DNA of 64,000 nucleotides, taken from the NCBI RefSeq assembly GCF_013114825.1, contig NZ_JAAVLX010000008.1:295728-359727 (forward strand), read 5' to 3'. The notes under the pieces were generated by a model. That model did not search any database and had not been told where the DNA came from. It saw only the letters and a program-made list of their open reading frames with translations. Shown here one piece after another: positions 49,298-58,256 of the stretch. Each line of letters opens with the position of its first letter. The stretch's first letter is position 1. The translations under genes were made by a program, and so were the position numbers. This DNA comes from Bradyrhizobium australiense (GTDB lineage Bacteria; Pseudomonadota; Alphaproteobacteria; Rhizobiales; Xanthobacteraceae).

Positions 49298-50287
49298 CTA
49301 CGCCGGCTCCAAGCCGAGGGCCTGCGCGCTCTCGATCCAGGTTGGTAATTCGCGCTGATACAAGGCATTGCTTTCCTTGAAGCCGAGCGCCGGCTCCAGC
49401 ACGAACGTGGCGAGAACTTCCTTCACTTTCGGATCGCTGTTGGCCGCGACACAGAGTTCGGCCAGCCGGTCGACGATCGGCTGCGGCGTCGGCTTCGGCA
49501 ATGCCCAGCCGGTGAAGCCGCTCACGGTGAAGAATTTCGACGTCGCGCCTTGTTCGGGCAGCGTCTTGACGTTCGGGATCGCGGCGACTTTCTTCGAATG
49601 AACCGCGAACACAATGCCTTTGTCGCCTTGCAGGACGGCTTGCGCGGCGGTGTAGCTGCCCATCGCGGCATCGAGCGTGCCGTCCAGAAGACCCGTCCAC
49701 ATCGGCGCTTCGCCCCGGTAGTGGATCGGTTCGATTTTTAGGCCATACTGCTTGTTGAGCTCATTAATGGTCATGTGCGGGGCCGAGCCCGCGCTATAGG
49801 TCCCGAAGTTCACCTGGCCCTTCTTGCGCGCAAACGCGACGAAATCGTCCAGCGTTTTGACGCCGGACGCCGGGCTCGCGACCAGCAGCAGCCCGGCGCC
49901 CGGAATGATGCTGACGAGCGTCAGGTCCTTGTCCATGTCGTAGCCGGGGTTCTTCATCATGACCCGGTTCATCACATAGGTGGTCGAAATCGAGCACAGG
50001 ATCGTGTGGCCGTCCGGCTCCGCGCGCGCGACGTCAGCCGCGCCGATCGAGCCGGAGGCGCCCGCCTTGTTTTCGATGACGACGGTCTTTCCCACCTGCC
50101 TGGAGATGAAATCGCCGAAGGCGCGCGCGAGCAGGTCCGTCTGCCCGCCCGCCGGGTAACTGCAGACCATGCGAATATTCCGCGACGGCCACGCGGTTTG
50201 CGCCGAGGCACCACGCGAGAGGAAAGGCGTCGCGGCGCCGGCCGCACCGGCGGCAATGAAGTGACGGCGATTGAATTTCACTGGCAT
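49298..50287 (-). CDS. Tripartite tricarboxylate transporter (Bug/TctC) substrate-binding protein
   Basis: A 329-residue periplasmic receptor. The signal is NRRHFIAAGAAGAATPFLSR, Tat-like. The mature start WPSRNIRMVCSYPAGGQTDL then LLARAFGDFISRQVGKTVVI is the Bug-family beta1/helix signature, followed by GAGGSIGA-type text (NKAGASGSIGAADVARAEPD) and an AYSKKVAAIPNVKTL-like second lobe. Such proteins bind dicarboxylates or aromatic acids for TctAB or act alone. No tctAB genes are near, the usual case for Bug orphans. GGGAGCGAAC sets the start at 50287. Confidence 0.92.
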   Translation of the reverse strand: MPVKFNRRHFIAAGAAGAATPFLSRGASAQTAWPSRNIRMVCSYPAGGQTDLLARAFGDFISRQVGKTVVIENKAGASGSIGAADVARAEPDGHTILCSISTTYVMNRVMMKNPGYDMDKDLTLVSIIPGAGLLLVASPASGVKTLDDFVAFARKKGQVNFGTYSAGSAPHMTINELNKQYGLKIEPIHYRGEAPMWTGLLDGTLDAAMGSYTAAQAVLQGDKGIVFAVHSKKVAAIPNVKTLPEQGATSKFFTVSGFTGWALPKPTPQPIVDRLAELCVAANSDPKVKEVLATFVLEPALGFKESNALYQRELPTWIESAQALGLEPA

Positions 50288-50574
50288 GTTCGCTCCCTGA
50301 TTTTCAGCGAGCGTACCGCATCGTCCGGCCTCTGCCATGGGCGAAAGGCGGGACAGATTGGCGCACTCGAATTCGGGCTTTCGCGGACGGACCAACCGAA
50401 GGATGACCATCGCGATTGCCATTTTCCGAGCCGCGAAAAATGTGGACGGCGGCCGCCTTCCGTGGGCGTTGCATAGGACGGCAGAAAAATGGCGATGCCA
50501 CGGGACCAGCGCCAGGCCGATCCGTGCTAAGCTTCTTTCAACACATTGGCTGATTGGGTTTAGCGGAGGGAATT

Positions 50575-51330
50575 GTGAGGCGACGTGATTTCATTGCGCT
50601 CCTCGGCGGCGCGGCGGCGATCGTACCACTGGGCGGGCATGCGGAAGGCCCGCGAGAGCGCGTCCTCTATTTCACACATTCGGCCGGCTACCGGCACGAT
50701 GTCATACCGCTTTCCAAGGCAATCCTGACCCAGCTTGCAAGCAATTCGGGTGTGTTTGAAGTCACAGCAACGGAAGACCCGTCCGAATTCTCCACCGATA
50801 ACCTCGGGCGCTACGCCGCGGTGATGTTCTACACGTCAGGAGAACTTCCGATGAGCGACGCGCAAAAGAATACTCTTCTCAACTTTGTGCGCTCTGGCCG
50901 CGGGTTCCTCGGTGTTCATTCGGCGACCGACACATTCTATACTTGGCCGGACTATCTCGACCTCGTCGGCGGCTACTTTAATGGTCATCCGTGGCATCAG
51001 ACCGTGACAATCGGGGTGGTTGATCCCAGCAATCCTCTGGTGGCTTTTCTCGGGAATTCGTTGCAGCTCGAGGACGAGATCTACCAGATCAGCGACTTCG
51101 ACTATCGTCGATCACGCGTGCTGCTGCGCCTCGACCCAAGCTCGGTGGACCTTGGCAAGACTGGCGTACATCAACGATTCTATGGTTGGCCGCTCGCATG
51201 GACGCGATTCCACGGCGAGGGACGCGTATTCTATACGGCACTAGGCCACGAGCCATCAGTTTGGCAGGACGCCCGCTTCCAGCGACTCCTCACCAACGCT
51301 ATCCTCTGGTCTATGCGAAGGTCGCCCTAG
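50575..51330 (+). CDS. Exported ThuA-domain protein
   Basis: A 251-residue protein from a GTG start at 50575 with GGAGGG just before. RRRDFIALLGGAAAIVPLGG is a Tat-like signal. The domain begins VLYFTHSAGYRHDVIPLSKA and has YAAVMFYTSGELPMSDAQKN, GFLGVHSATDTFYTWPDYLD and HPWHQTVTIGVVDPSN; this is the ThuA fold (class I glutamine-amidotransferase-like) seen in trehalose-utilisation and glycosidase partners. Family members probably act on sugars. It has no sugar genes next to it. The stop is followed by a 120-base gap without a clear terminator. Confidence 0.85.
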   Translation: MRRRDFIALLGGAAAIVPLGGHAEGPRERVLYFTHSAGYRHDVIPLSKAILTQLASNSGVFEVTATEDPSEFSTDNLGRYAAVMFYTSGELPMSDAQKNTLLNFVRSGRGFLGVHSATDTFYTWPDYLDLVGGYFNGHPWHQTVTIGVVDPSNPLVAFLGNSLQLEDEIYQISDFDYRRSRVLLRLDPSSVDLGKTGVHQRFYGWPLAWTRFHGEGRVFYTALGHEPSVWQDARFQRLLTNAILWSMRRSP

Positions 51331-51452
51331 TTCTACTGCGTCATAGCTGCTCAAACCCTCATCCGCACGTGTTGGGCAAAGGCCCCGTCGGAGCGCACAT
51401 CGTACCCGCACGTGTCGCGTTCACTTGAGTGGGTTTGGGTCAAGTCGAGCGT

Positions 51453-52040
51453 TCAGGATGCGGGCCGCGACATCGGCGTCATCACTGGAGAAGAGCCACT
51501 TTGGATTCTGCCGGTGATCTTGAAACCATGACGTTCATAGAGCGAGATGTTACGGGGGTTCGAGCTTTCGAGGTAGGCCGCGACGCCCTCCTCGTCGCAT
51601 CGTCGAAGCGCGTGTTTCATCAGCAATGAGCCAAGCCCTTGCCCGATCCAGTTCGGATCGGCGGCGACAAGGGGTAGATACCAATGCGGCTCACGGGGAT
51701 GATGTTCGGCCATGCCTTTCATGACGGCCCCAATATCGTCGGCAATGTCCGGTCGCAGGGACTCCTCCATGATTGCGTCCATTTCTGCTTCGTCTGGCTC
51801 GACACCCGGTGGCAGCCATAGGGCGGCGGCGCGAGCACCTTCAGTGATGTAGGCTGTGCCATGCTCGAAAGCCCGACCGCCGAAAGCATTGACGAACCGA
51901 GGCATCACTCTGAGATATTCGGATGAGTCAGGCCAAACCCAGCGCGCCATCGGGTCGGCCGCAAAGCCGAGCACAATGGTGCCGATCGCGCTTGCCCGGA
52001 TGTTCGCGTCCGCGGATATGACTACCGGCGCCGCCGACAT
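51453..52040 (-). CDS. GNAT-family N-acetyltransferase
   Basis: A 195-residue GNAT enzyme. The N-terminal lobe contains MARWVWPDSSEYLRVMPRFV and the acceptor side HWYLPLVAADPNWIGQGLGS, where QGLGS is the acetyl-CoA pyrophosphate loop; LESSNPRNISLYERHGFKIT is the last strand with the Tyr typical of the proton-relay position. Substrate unknown. A GAGGGAGCGACACG leader fixes the start at 52040. It overlaps no neighbour. A short secreted frame lies 16 bases upstream on the same strand. Confidence 0.88.
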   Translation of the reverse strand: MSAAPVVISADANIRASAIGTIVLGFAADPMARWVWPDSSEYLRVMPRFVNAFGGRAFEHGTAYITEGARAAALWLPPGVEPDEAEMDAIMEESLRPDIADDIGAVMKGMAEHHPREPHWYLPLVAADPNWIGQGLGSLLMKHALRRCDEEGVAAYLESSNPRNISLYERHGFKITGRIQSGSSPVMTPMSRPAS

Positions 52041-52056
52041 CGTGTCGCTCCCTCGA

Positions 52057-52236
52057 TCATCCAGCGTTACTGTAAACGGGCCGATGTTCTCTTTCCAGCC
52101 GTATGAACTTGCGTGTAACTTCCGTGGGCGAGCCTTCCTGCGCATGCAGGGAAACTGGCAAGAGCGCTGCAGCGGCCGTCGCCAAGGAGGCCCGCACGAA
52201 GTTTCGGCATGTCGTCCGTATCCAATGCTCCATCAT
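52057..52236 (-). CDS. Possible 59-residue secreted protein
   Basis: ATG near 52236, TGA at 52057, on the reverse strand. NFVRASLATAAAALLPVSLH then AQEG is a convincing signal peptide and the mature 25 residues are polar and basic. No good ribosome site and no known relative; it could be the truncated start of a larger gene. It ends 16 bases before the acetyltransferase start. Confidence 0.4.
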   Translation of the reverse strand: MMEHWIRTTCRNFVRASLATAAAALLPVSLHAQEGSPTEVTRKFIRLEREHRPVYSNAG

Positions 52237-52301
52237 CGTGAATGCTCTGAGCCGAGGGGAACGCTCCCGCCGACTTTCGCGGCACGAAGAACCGCGCCGG
52301 G

Positions 52302-53021
52302 TCAATCGTAGTTTACCTTGGGAAAGAAGTCTCCACGCCCTTCGGGCGTCATATCGAGGAGACCCCATAAGGGGTCAACCTGATCCCCGGCGCGATGGTG
52401 CTGATTGGGTTCGGTTGGTGCGAAGCTCATCTCTGAACCCCAGAAATGATGGATTGCTCCGCCACGCCTCTTGAACACGTTGAAGATCGTTTCGTCCCAG
52501 TTCTCGCCGTCCGGAACGCGATGCTGTGCACGCAAGCCCTTGGGAAACTTCGACGTGTCACCAAAATAATCCGCGTCGTAGGTATTGCCCGCCGTCGACA
52601 CAAGCGACAGATGGTCCCAGCCGCGCTCGTGAGCCCACGCGGTGAGACGTGCGATTGAGGATTTCGCAACGATGTAAAGTGCAGCTCGCTGGCCGATGTG
52701 TCTTGCCGCGCCGTCGAGCCCATCGAGCAGGTGCGTGCAGCCTGGACATGGCAGCTCCCGCTCGGGCCCATACATGAAGCTGTACAGAATGAGCGTGTCA
52801 TGCGGACCGAACAGCTCGGACATCTTGACCTTCTCAGGCGCTGCATTCCTGCCTATGCGCTCGAATACATAGTCCTCCGGTACTTCGCCGCCGAGCGGCA
52901 AAGCGCGGCGCTTGGCTGCTACAGCTTCAATCTGAGCACGAAGTGCGATCTCGTCGTTTAGAAGCGCGTTTCTGGCAGCACGATACTCGGCGGTTTCATT
53001 CGGGTAGCGGAGATGCTCCAT
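52302..53021 (-). CDS. DUF899 family thioredoxin-fold protein
   Basis: A 239-residue cytoplasmic protein. After a helical start (EYRAARNALLNDEIALRAQI), it shows VFERIGRNAAPEKVKMSELF, LILYSFMYGPERELPCPGCT with a CPGC thioredoxin-like pair, and a C-terminal HHFWGSEM segment. This is the DUF899 family of thioredoxin-like predicted reductases, often near stress genes; no proven reaction. GGAGTGAAGCC precedes the ATG. It is followed on the same strand by the possible secreted peptide and acetyltransferase genes. Confidence 0.88.
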   Translation of the reverse strand: MEHLRYPNETAEYRAARNALLNDEIALRAQIEAVAAKRRALPLGGEVPEDYVFERIGRNAAPEKVKMSELFGPHDTLILYSFMYGPERELPCPGCTHLLDGLDGAARHIGQRAALYIVAKSSIARLTAWAHERGWDHLSLVSTAGNTYDADYFGDTSKFPKGLRAQHRVPDGENWDETIFNVFKRRGGAIHHFWGSEMSFAPTEPNQHHRAGDQVDPLWGLLDMTPEGRGDFFPKVNYD

Positions 53022-53316
53022 GGCTTCACTCCGAATTGAAGGTCTGTGGCCCCAGGAACAAACTCATCCGTGAGTAGCGAGTTCCCTATTGCACCCGCTT
53101 TCCGCAATACACCACCGCGCGGTACAAATTGTGACCTTCGAAGTCAATCATCTTTGCGTCACCTCTCATCAATAATGCCGCGGTTGGCGCAGAGCGGACC
53201 TACTACGGCTGAGGTGGACGCCCGCTTTTGAGTGCAAAGCGGACGCCAGCGATCATAACAACTGACGCGCGCTCTCATCTCGCCGGCCTGTCGCGCACCG
53301 GCGGTCCGCTGGGCGA
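53022..53316. other. Intergenic region
   Basis: 295 bases between two reverse-strand genes. No open frame with a ribosome site. It should include the DUF899 promoter and the end of the kinase transcript. AAGCGGACGCC-like words recur, without structure I can name. Confidence 0.35.
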
Positions 53317-54843
53317 TCAATATGATTTCGACGCGCGCTGCAAGATCGGGGCAACCGACGAAGGTTTTTCCGATTCGAGAGCGTTAGTAACGTCCTTCGC
53401 TGCTGCGACCGGGGGACTGATGGGAGGAGGCGGCCCGCCGTCCAGCGCTGGCAGGCTAATGGTCGCCTGCAGCCCCTTCTGCTTGTTGGTCAAGACGATA
53501 TCGCCGCCGTGGTGGCGGACAATGGTCCGGGCAATGGAAAGGCCGAGACCCACGCCTCCTGTTTCGCGGTTCCGCGAATTCTCAATCCGGAAAAACGGCG
53601 TAAAAACCTGCTCTTTGGCACCGTCTGGAATACCGGGCCCGTCGTCCGACACGGTGATGTCGACGCTATCCGTTTGCCTTTCCACCCTGACGCGCGCTCG
53701 CTCGCCATACCGGATCGCATTTTCGACGAGATTGCGGCACGCGCGGCGCAGTGCGTCTGGCCGGCAGCTGTAGCTGATCTTCTGCCCTTCAGAAAAGGAG
53801 ATGTCACAACCGAGTTCAGCGAGATCATCGCAGAGACTTTCCACGAGAGCCGAGAGGTCCACGGTCCGCGTGTTTTCTGCGGTTGCATCTTCACGAGCGA
53901 ATGCGAGAGTCGCCTCTGTCATCGTCTGGATCTCGGTAATTGTGGAGAGCATTTTCTCGCGAATGTCTTCGTCGGGCACGAATTCTGCGCGCAAGCGGAG
54001 CGAGGTCAGAGGTGTGCGCAGATCATGGCCGATGGCGGCCAGCATTCTGGTGCGGTCGTCGACGAAACGGTGCAGGCGCGCTTGCATGCGATTGAATGCC
54101 TCGGCGGTGCGTCGGATATCGTCGGGGCCGGTTTCCGGCAGCGGTACGATCTCCTGACCACGACCGAGGGCCTCGGCCGCTACGGCGATCCGGCGCAATG
54201 GTTGCGCGATGCCGCGTGCGGCGAATACGGCAATGATCGACAACGACAACGCGGAGAGGCCGAGTGCCAAGGTGGATTTGGAGGTCCAGAAGCCGTCTTG
54301 CGCGGGCTTGGCGAATGCAGTGTTCAGCCATGCTCCGTTAGCCAACTGAACGGCCAATCCCATGCCGGTGGCATCATCGAGATAAAGAAATTTCGCTGGT
54401 CGGGACAGCGGCCAAGCTTCCGGCTTTAGGTCGATCCATTGTGAGGAGGTGACGCCGCTACTGCTGGCAGTGTTTCGGCCGAAATCCAGTCTCACCACGC
54501 TGTGGCCGGGAAAGGACACGCGCGGCAATGGCTGCGCCAAGCGCTCCCATGCCTCCTCTCGCCACGCAGAGGCATCCTTCAGACCGTTGGTCGATATCCA
54601 ATATCTCGCTGAACTGGTGTTGCTGGCATTAAGGATATCGGTCTGCAGCGACGGAGGCGTCGCCTCCAAGACCCGGGCGAGCGAGGCGCACCGGCTGAAT
54701 ATCTCGCCTTTGGCGGCCTTCCGAATCGCCTGCCCGTGCTCATCCCAGGAAATGAAGAACACGATTGCTTGCGACAGCATGAGGGACAGCAGCGTGAAAC
54801 AGATGAAGCGGGCCGCAAGGCTGCGCGTCCACAAGCCCATCAT
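53317..54843 (-). CDS. Sensor histidine kinase (EnvZ/CpxA type)
   Basis: A 508-residue inner-membrane kinase. Membrane helices flank a periplasmic loop (about 12-32 and 190-210), followed by HAMP (QPLRRIAVAAEALGRGQEIV), the dimerisation helix with His273 in AAIGHDLRTPLTSLRLRAEF, an N box NLVENAIRYGERARVRVERQ, G1 SDDGPGIP, F FTPFFRIE, and G2 GGVGLGLSIARTIVRHHGGD. All blocks are intact. Its start codon overlaps the response regulator stop by four bases (ATGA), so the two are coupled. The signal is unknown; the periplasmic loop is about 155 residues with no named fold. Confidence 0.93.
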   Translation of the reverse strand: MMGLWTRSLAARFICFTLLSLMLSQAIVFFISWDEHGQAIRKAAKGEIFSRCASLARVLEATPPSLQTDILNASNTSSARYWISTNGLKDASAWREEAWERLAQPLPRVSFPGHSVVRLDFGRNTASSSGVTSSQWIDLKPEAWPLSRPAKFLYLDDATGMGLAVQLANGAWLNTAFAKPAQDGFWTSKSTLALGLSALSLSIIAVFAARGIAQPLRRIAVAAEALGRGQEIVPLPETGPDDIRRTAEAFNRMQARLHRFVDDRTRMLAAIGHDLRTPLTSLRLRAEFVPDEDIREKMLSTITEIQTMTEATLAFAREDATAENTRTVDLSALVESLCDDLAELGCDISFSEGQKISYSCRPDALRRACRNLVENAIRYGERARVRVERQTDSVDITVSDDGPGIPDGAKEQVFTPFFRIENSRNRETGGVGLGLSIARTIVRHHGGDIVLTNKQKGLQATISLPALDGGPPPPISPPVAAAKDVTNALESEKPSSVAPILQRASKSY

Positions 54844-55559
54844 GGCTGCTCGACCGCTGCGACGAGGCTGTATCCTCCGCCCCAGTGAGTCTTGATCAAG
54901 GCTGGTACTTTCGGGTCGGCCTCGATCTTCTTCCGCAAGCGACTGACCTGATTGTCGATGCTTCGGTCGAACGGGTCGGCATCTCGGCCGACCGTCAGAT
55001 CAAGGAGCTGATTGCGGCTGAGTACCAGGCCGGGATGGTCGAGAAATGCACACAACAGGCGGAACTCCGCCGTGCTGAGCGGCACAGCAACGCCGTCGTC
55101 TCCCATCAACTCGCGCCGGTTGACGTCAAAGGTCCATCGATCAAAACGTACAACCTTGGTCGCAAGCCGGCCCTTTTGCGGCGGCAGGCTTTGGACTCGT
55201 CGAAGCACCGCTTTGATACGGGCGAGAAGTTCGCGGGGATTGAATGGCTTGCTCACGTAGTCATCGGCACCTACTTCCAGACCGACGATTCGATCGGTCT
55301 CCTCAGCCATCGCAGTCAACAGGATAACGGGAAGATCCGTGGTGCTGCGCAGATGGCGGCAGAGGGACAGTCCGTCCTCGCCCGGCATCATGATGTCAAG
55401 AACCACCAGGTCCAGAGCACTTCGTTCGAGCAAGCGGCGGAGTGCAACAGCGCTCTCCGCAAGACTGATGCGGTAGCCATGCTGCATCAAGTATTTGCCG
55501 ACCAGATCGCGAATATCGCGATGATCATCCACTACGGCGATGTGAGGTGCCGAGTCCAT
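54840..55559 (-). CDS. OmpR/PhoB-family response regulator
   Basis: A 239-residue regulator. The receiver has the acidic pair (VVDDHRD), phospho-acceptor Asp55 in LVVLDIMMPG, Thr in VILLTAMAEETDRI and Lys in DYVSKPFNPRELLARI. The C-terminal winged helix includes VPLSTAEFRLLCAFLDHPGL and DRSIDNQVSRLRKKIEADPK, then GGGYSLVA. A GGAGCAAACTAG site precedes the ATG. It is the first gene of a two-gene operon with the kinase and overlaps it by four bases. Targets are not visible. Confidence 0.95.
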   Translation of the reverse strand: MDSAPHIAVVDDHRDIRDLVGKYLMQHGYRISLAESAVALRRLLERSALDLVVLDIMMPGEDGLSLCRHLRSTTDLPVILLTAMAEETDRIVGLEVGADDYVSKPFNPRELLARIKAVLRRVQSLPPQKGRLATKVVRFDRWTFDVNRRELMGDDGVAVPLSTAEFRLLCAFLDHPGLVLSRNQLLDLTVGRDADPFDRSIDNQVSRLRKKIEADPKVPALIKTHWGGGYSLVAAVEQP

Positions 55560-56602
55560 CTAGTTTGCTCCGTCCCGGATCATACTGAAGTCCTGCACCC
55601 AACCCATCGAAAAAGTGTAACAGAATGTATCGGCCGCCTATGATCGACCGAAATCAAATGCTTGTGGCTGGCTTCACTGACAGCGTGACGGCATCAGATC
55701 GGGATCGCAGGATGCTGGCCGACCCGAGCAGGAACCGTCCTCATGTGCATGATTTCCCCGATCTGGCTGAAACAATTTAGGCATAAGCTGTCGCAGAACC
55801 TTGTCCCGGTGAGCCATCTTCGTCGCAAATTGTCGCAGATGCCTGTTCAGACTTGATGCAACTTAAGAAGCCGCATTGAGAGCAAGGTCGTTCAAGAGCG
55901 GATGACAGGAGTGGCCATCACCGAGGCCGCAACTGTCGCGGACTATGACAATGCAGCATTCCTGAGACAGATCGCGACAATTCCCGGCAGCGGTCGGCAA
56001 AGTTCTGCGACATCCGGACTTCATCGTGCGTACGCTCAACGAAGCAGGAGCGTTACATGTACGATGCGATGCACGCCGTTTCCCATGGGGCCATTCCGGA
56101 AATCTCGAAAGGCTCATCGGCCGAGGGCGATGAAGGCTACGCTACACCGAGGGGACTATTTCTTCGTCCAGCCGCAGTGCGGATAGGTTGGCTGCTCGTT
56201 TTCGTGTTGCGGAATACCTCGGCCTCGACCACCCCCCTTGATTTGATGTTCTGTGGAGATCGTATGGCTGTTTCGCGCCTCGTGACGGAGGACGACCGTT
56301 TGACGTCCGAGCAGAATCCTAAGTTCGTGTGCAGAGTGCCCGACTTTACTTCTTGCGGGCCATGTCTTCGTATCAGTCACGAAAGCTCATGCTCTGGGCC
56401 GATCAGCCTGACTACCGTCGCATGCAAACAAGATGACGTCTTGCCCGAGCCGGTTTGAAGTCGCGATGCGCCGCATCGTCGCTTCGCCGGTACGGCGCCG
56501 CTGCTGGGCAGGTCTCTGAACGCGTCGGCCCAAACAATGGGCTCGCGCACCGCAGCAAATGGCAATTGTTCGACACAGCCCTGCTGGCGCGGCCGATCAG
56601 CC
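55560..56602. other. 1-kb gene-poor region with TGTCGCAG words
   Basis: No frame here has a ribosome site or motif. TGTCGCAG occurs at 55789-55796 and 55831-55838, and its reverse complement at 56005-56012; near-matches occur at 55821, 55934 and 55973. This looks like mobile-element or recombination-site debris. The promoter of the response regulator operon should lie just past 55560. Confidence 0.5.
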
Positions 56603-58201
56603 TTACGGATCGATGAGCACTCCAGGGTTGAGCATGCCTTGCGGATCGAGCTCTCTTTTTGCGGCCCGAAGCGCTGTCGCGAAAAGCTCCGGGCGCTGAC
56701 GATCGTACCAAGGCCGGTGATCACGGCCAACGGCGTGATGATGCGTGATCGTCCCGCCCGCCTCAATCAGCGCATCGCTGGCCGCGTTCTTGATCGCCTG
56801 CCACTGTTCCAGAAGGGCACCGTGGCGGCCGAGTGCATGGAAGGAAAAATATGGTGCGGGCCCGTCAGGATAGACATGGGTGAAGCGGCATGTGACCTCG
56901 CCCTTTACGCCAGTCGTCTCGAGGATCGCGCGCTCCGTCGCCGCCTTCACTTTGTCGTGGAAAGTTTCGAACCGATCCCAGGTGATGGCGGTCTCGAAGG
57001 TGTCGTTGATGAGACCGGCCGGGGTCAGAAACTCGCGCGCATAGGGCATACGAATGAATGCGTTGCGCCAGATTCCTGCCGCGCCTTCGAGATGTGCATC
57101 GCCGGCCTTTTCCGCCTCCGGTATTCCACCATGGTCGGCGCAGCATTCGAGCGCGCGTGCCATCCAAGCGTCCAACGAATGGTCGCCCGATTCAAAGCCG
57201 AGCACCATAATCGCGATGCTGCCATCGGCTGCCCCGGTGTTGAATGCCTCTTGCGCATCAAGGATGCGGCAGTTCGATGGATAGAGGCCGGCCTGTGCGA
57301 TCATGCGCAGAGCGCGGGCCGCACCGAAGAACGAGTGGAAACGAACCGATGCGCCAGCACGGAATTTCGGGCGTGGCTGCAATCGCATCCAGGCGCGCGA
57401 AATCACCCCGAGCGTTCCTTCGGAGCCTATGAACATGCGGTCGGGGCTCGGTCCAGCACCCGATCCCGGCAAGCGACGTGTTTCCATTATACCGCGCGGC
57501 GTCACGACCCGCAGGTTTTCAACGAAATCGTCGATGTGCGTATAGAGACTGGCGAAATGACCGCCGGATCGCGTGGCGATCCAGCCGCCAAGGGTTGAAT
57601 ACTCGAAACTCTGCGGAAAATGACGCAACGTGACGCCATACGACTTAAGCTGGTTCTCCAGAGATGGACCAAAGGCACCACCTTCGATCAGTGCGGCGCG
57701 CGATATCTGATCCACCTCGACGACCTTGCCGAGATTGCGCAAGTCGAGTGTGACGGCCGCTTTATAGCTGATACCGTCAACGCGCGGCTCGACACCGCCG
57801 CAGACGCTTGAACCGCCCCCGAACGGCGTAAGCGACGCGCTGACACCGCCGGCCCAGTCCATCACGGCGGAAATCTCCGCTTCGTTCCGTGGATAGGCGA
57901 CCACGTCGGGTGCGTTGCCGTATTCGCCGAGCATGGCTCGCACGTAGTCTGGATAGGATTTGCCGTAAGCGTGCGCGACGCGATCGTATCGTTCGCTCGT
58001 GCAAAAAGCGGCCAGCGAGGCCGGTGGCACCACGCGCGGCGCGCGCAATGTCAGGTCATCGAGACGCGGGACGACCTTTGTCTCAAATGTATCGCGCGCA
58101 AATTTTGCCCGATAACGGTCGAGCACAAAGGCCTGCTCCTCGGCAGTCATGCCTTCGTCTTCGCGGCCCCAGCCGTAATGTTTTAACCTTGCAGCGCTCA
58201 T
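56603..58201 (-). CDS. FAD-binding oxidase, AGPS-like (VAO/PCMH family)
   Basis: A 532-residue flavoprotein. The PCMH FAD domain has VVAYPRNEAEISAVMDWAGG then SLTPFGGGSSVCGGVEPRVD, the pyrophosphate loop, and LGGWIATRSGGHFASLYTHI. The C-terminal domain has AHFSFHALGRHGALLEQWQ-like text (YFSFHALGRHGALLEQWQAI) and ends GGTITHHHAVGRDHRPWYDR, the His-rich motif of the alkyldihydroxyacetonephosphate synthase branch, where the Tyr/His set acts in catalysis. Bacterial relatives may act on lipid or hydroxy-acid substrates; AGPS-like ether-lipid synthesis is possible but unproven. GGGAGGAGGTC precedes the ATG. Confidence 0.9.
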   Translation of the reverse strand: MSAARLKHYGWGREDEGMTAEEQAFVLDRYRAKFARDTFETKVVPRLDDLTLRAPRVVPPASLAAFCTSERYDRVAHAYGKSYPDYVRAMLGEYGNAPDVVAYPRNEAEISAVMDWAGGVSASLTPFGGGSSVCGGVEPRVDGISYKAAVTLDLRNLGKVVEVDQISRAALIEGGAFGPSLENQLKSYGVTLRHFPQSFEYSTLGGWIATRSGGHFASLYTHIDDFVENLRVVTPRGIMETRRLPGSGAGPSPDRMFIGSEGTLGVISRAWMRLQPRPKFRAGASVRFHSFFGAARALRMIAQAGLYPSNCRILDAQEAFNTGAADGSIAIMVLGFESGDHSLDAWMARALECCADHGGIPEAEKAGDAHLEGAAGIWRNAFIRMPYAREFLTPAGLINDTFETAITWDRFETFHDKVKAATERAILETTGVKGEVTCRFTHVYPDGPAPYFSFHALGRHGALLEQWQAIKNAASDALIEAGGTITHHHAVGRDHRPWYDRQRPELFATALRAAKRELDPQGMLNPGVLIDP

Positions 58202-58256
58202 GACCTCCTCCCTGCTTTTCTATCTTTGATTTTTCGAGGTAGCCGCCATACGGCTT

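Noticed and set aside
55902..56458. Open frames in the 1-kb gap before the FAD oxidase
   Set aside because: Short, without ribosome sites, in a region with features of mobile-element debris.
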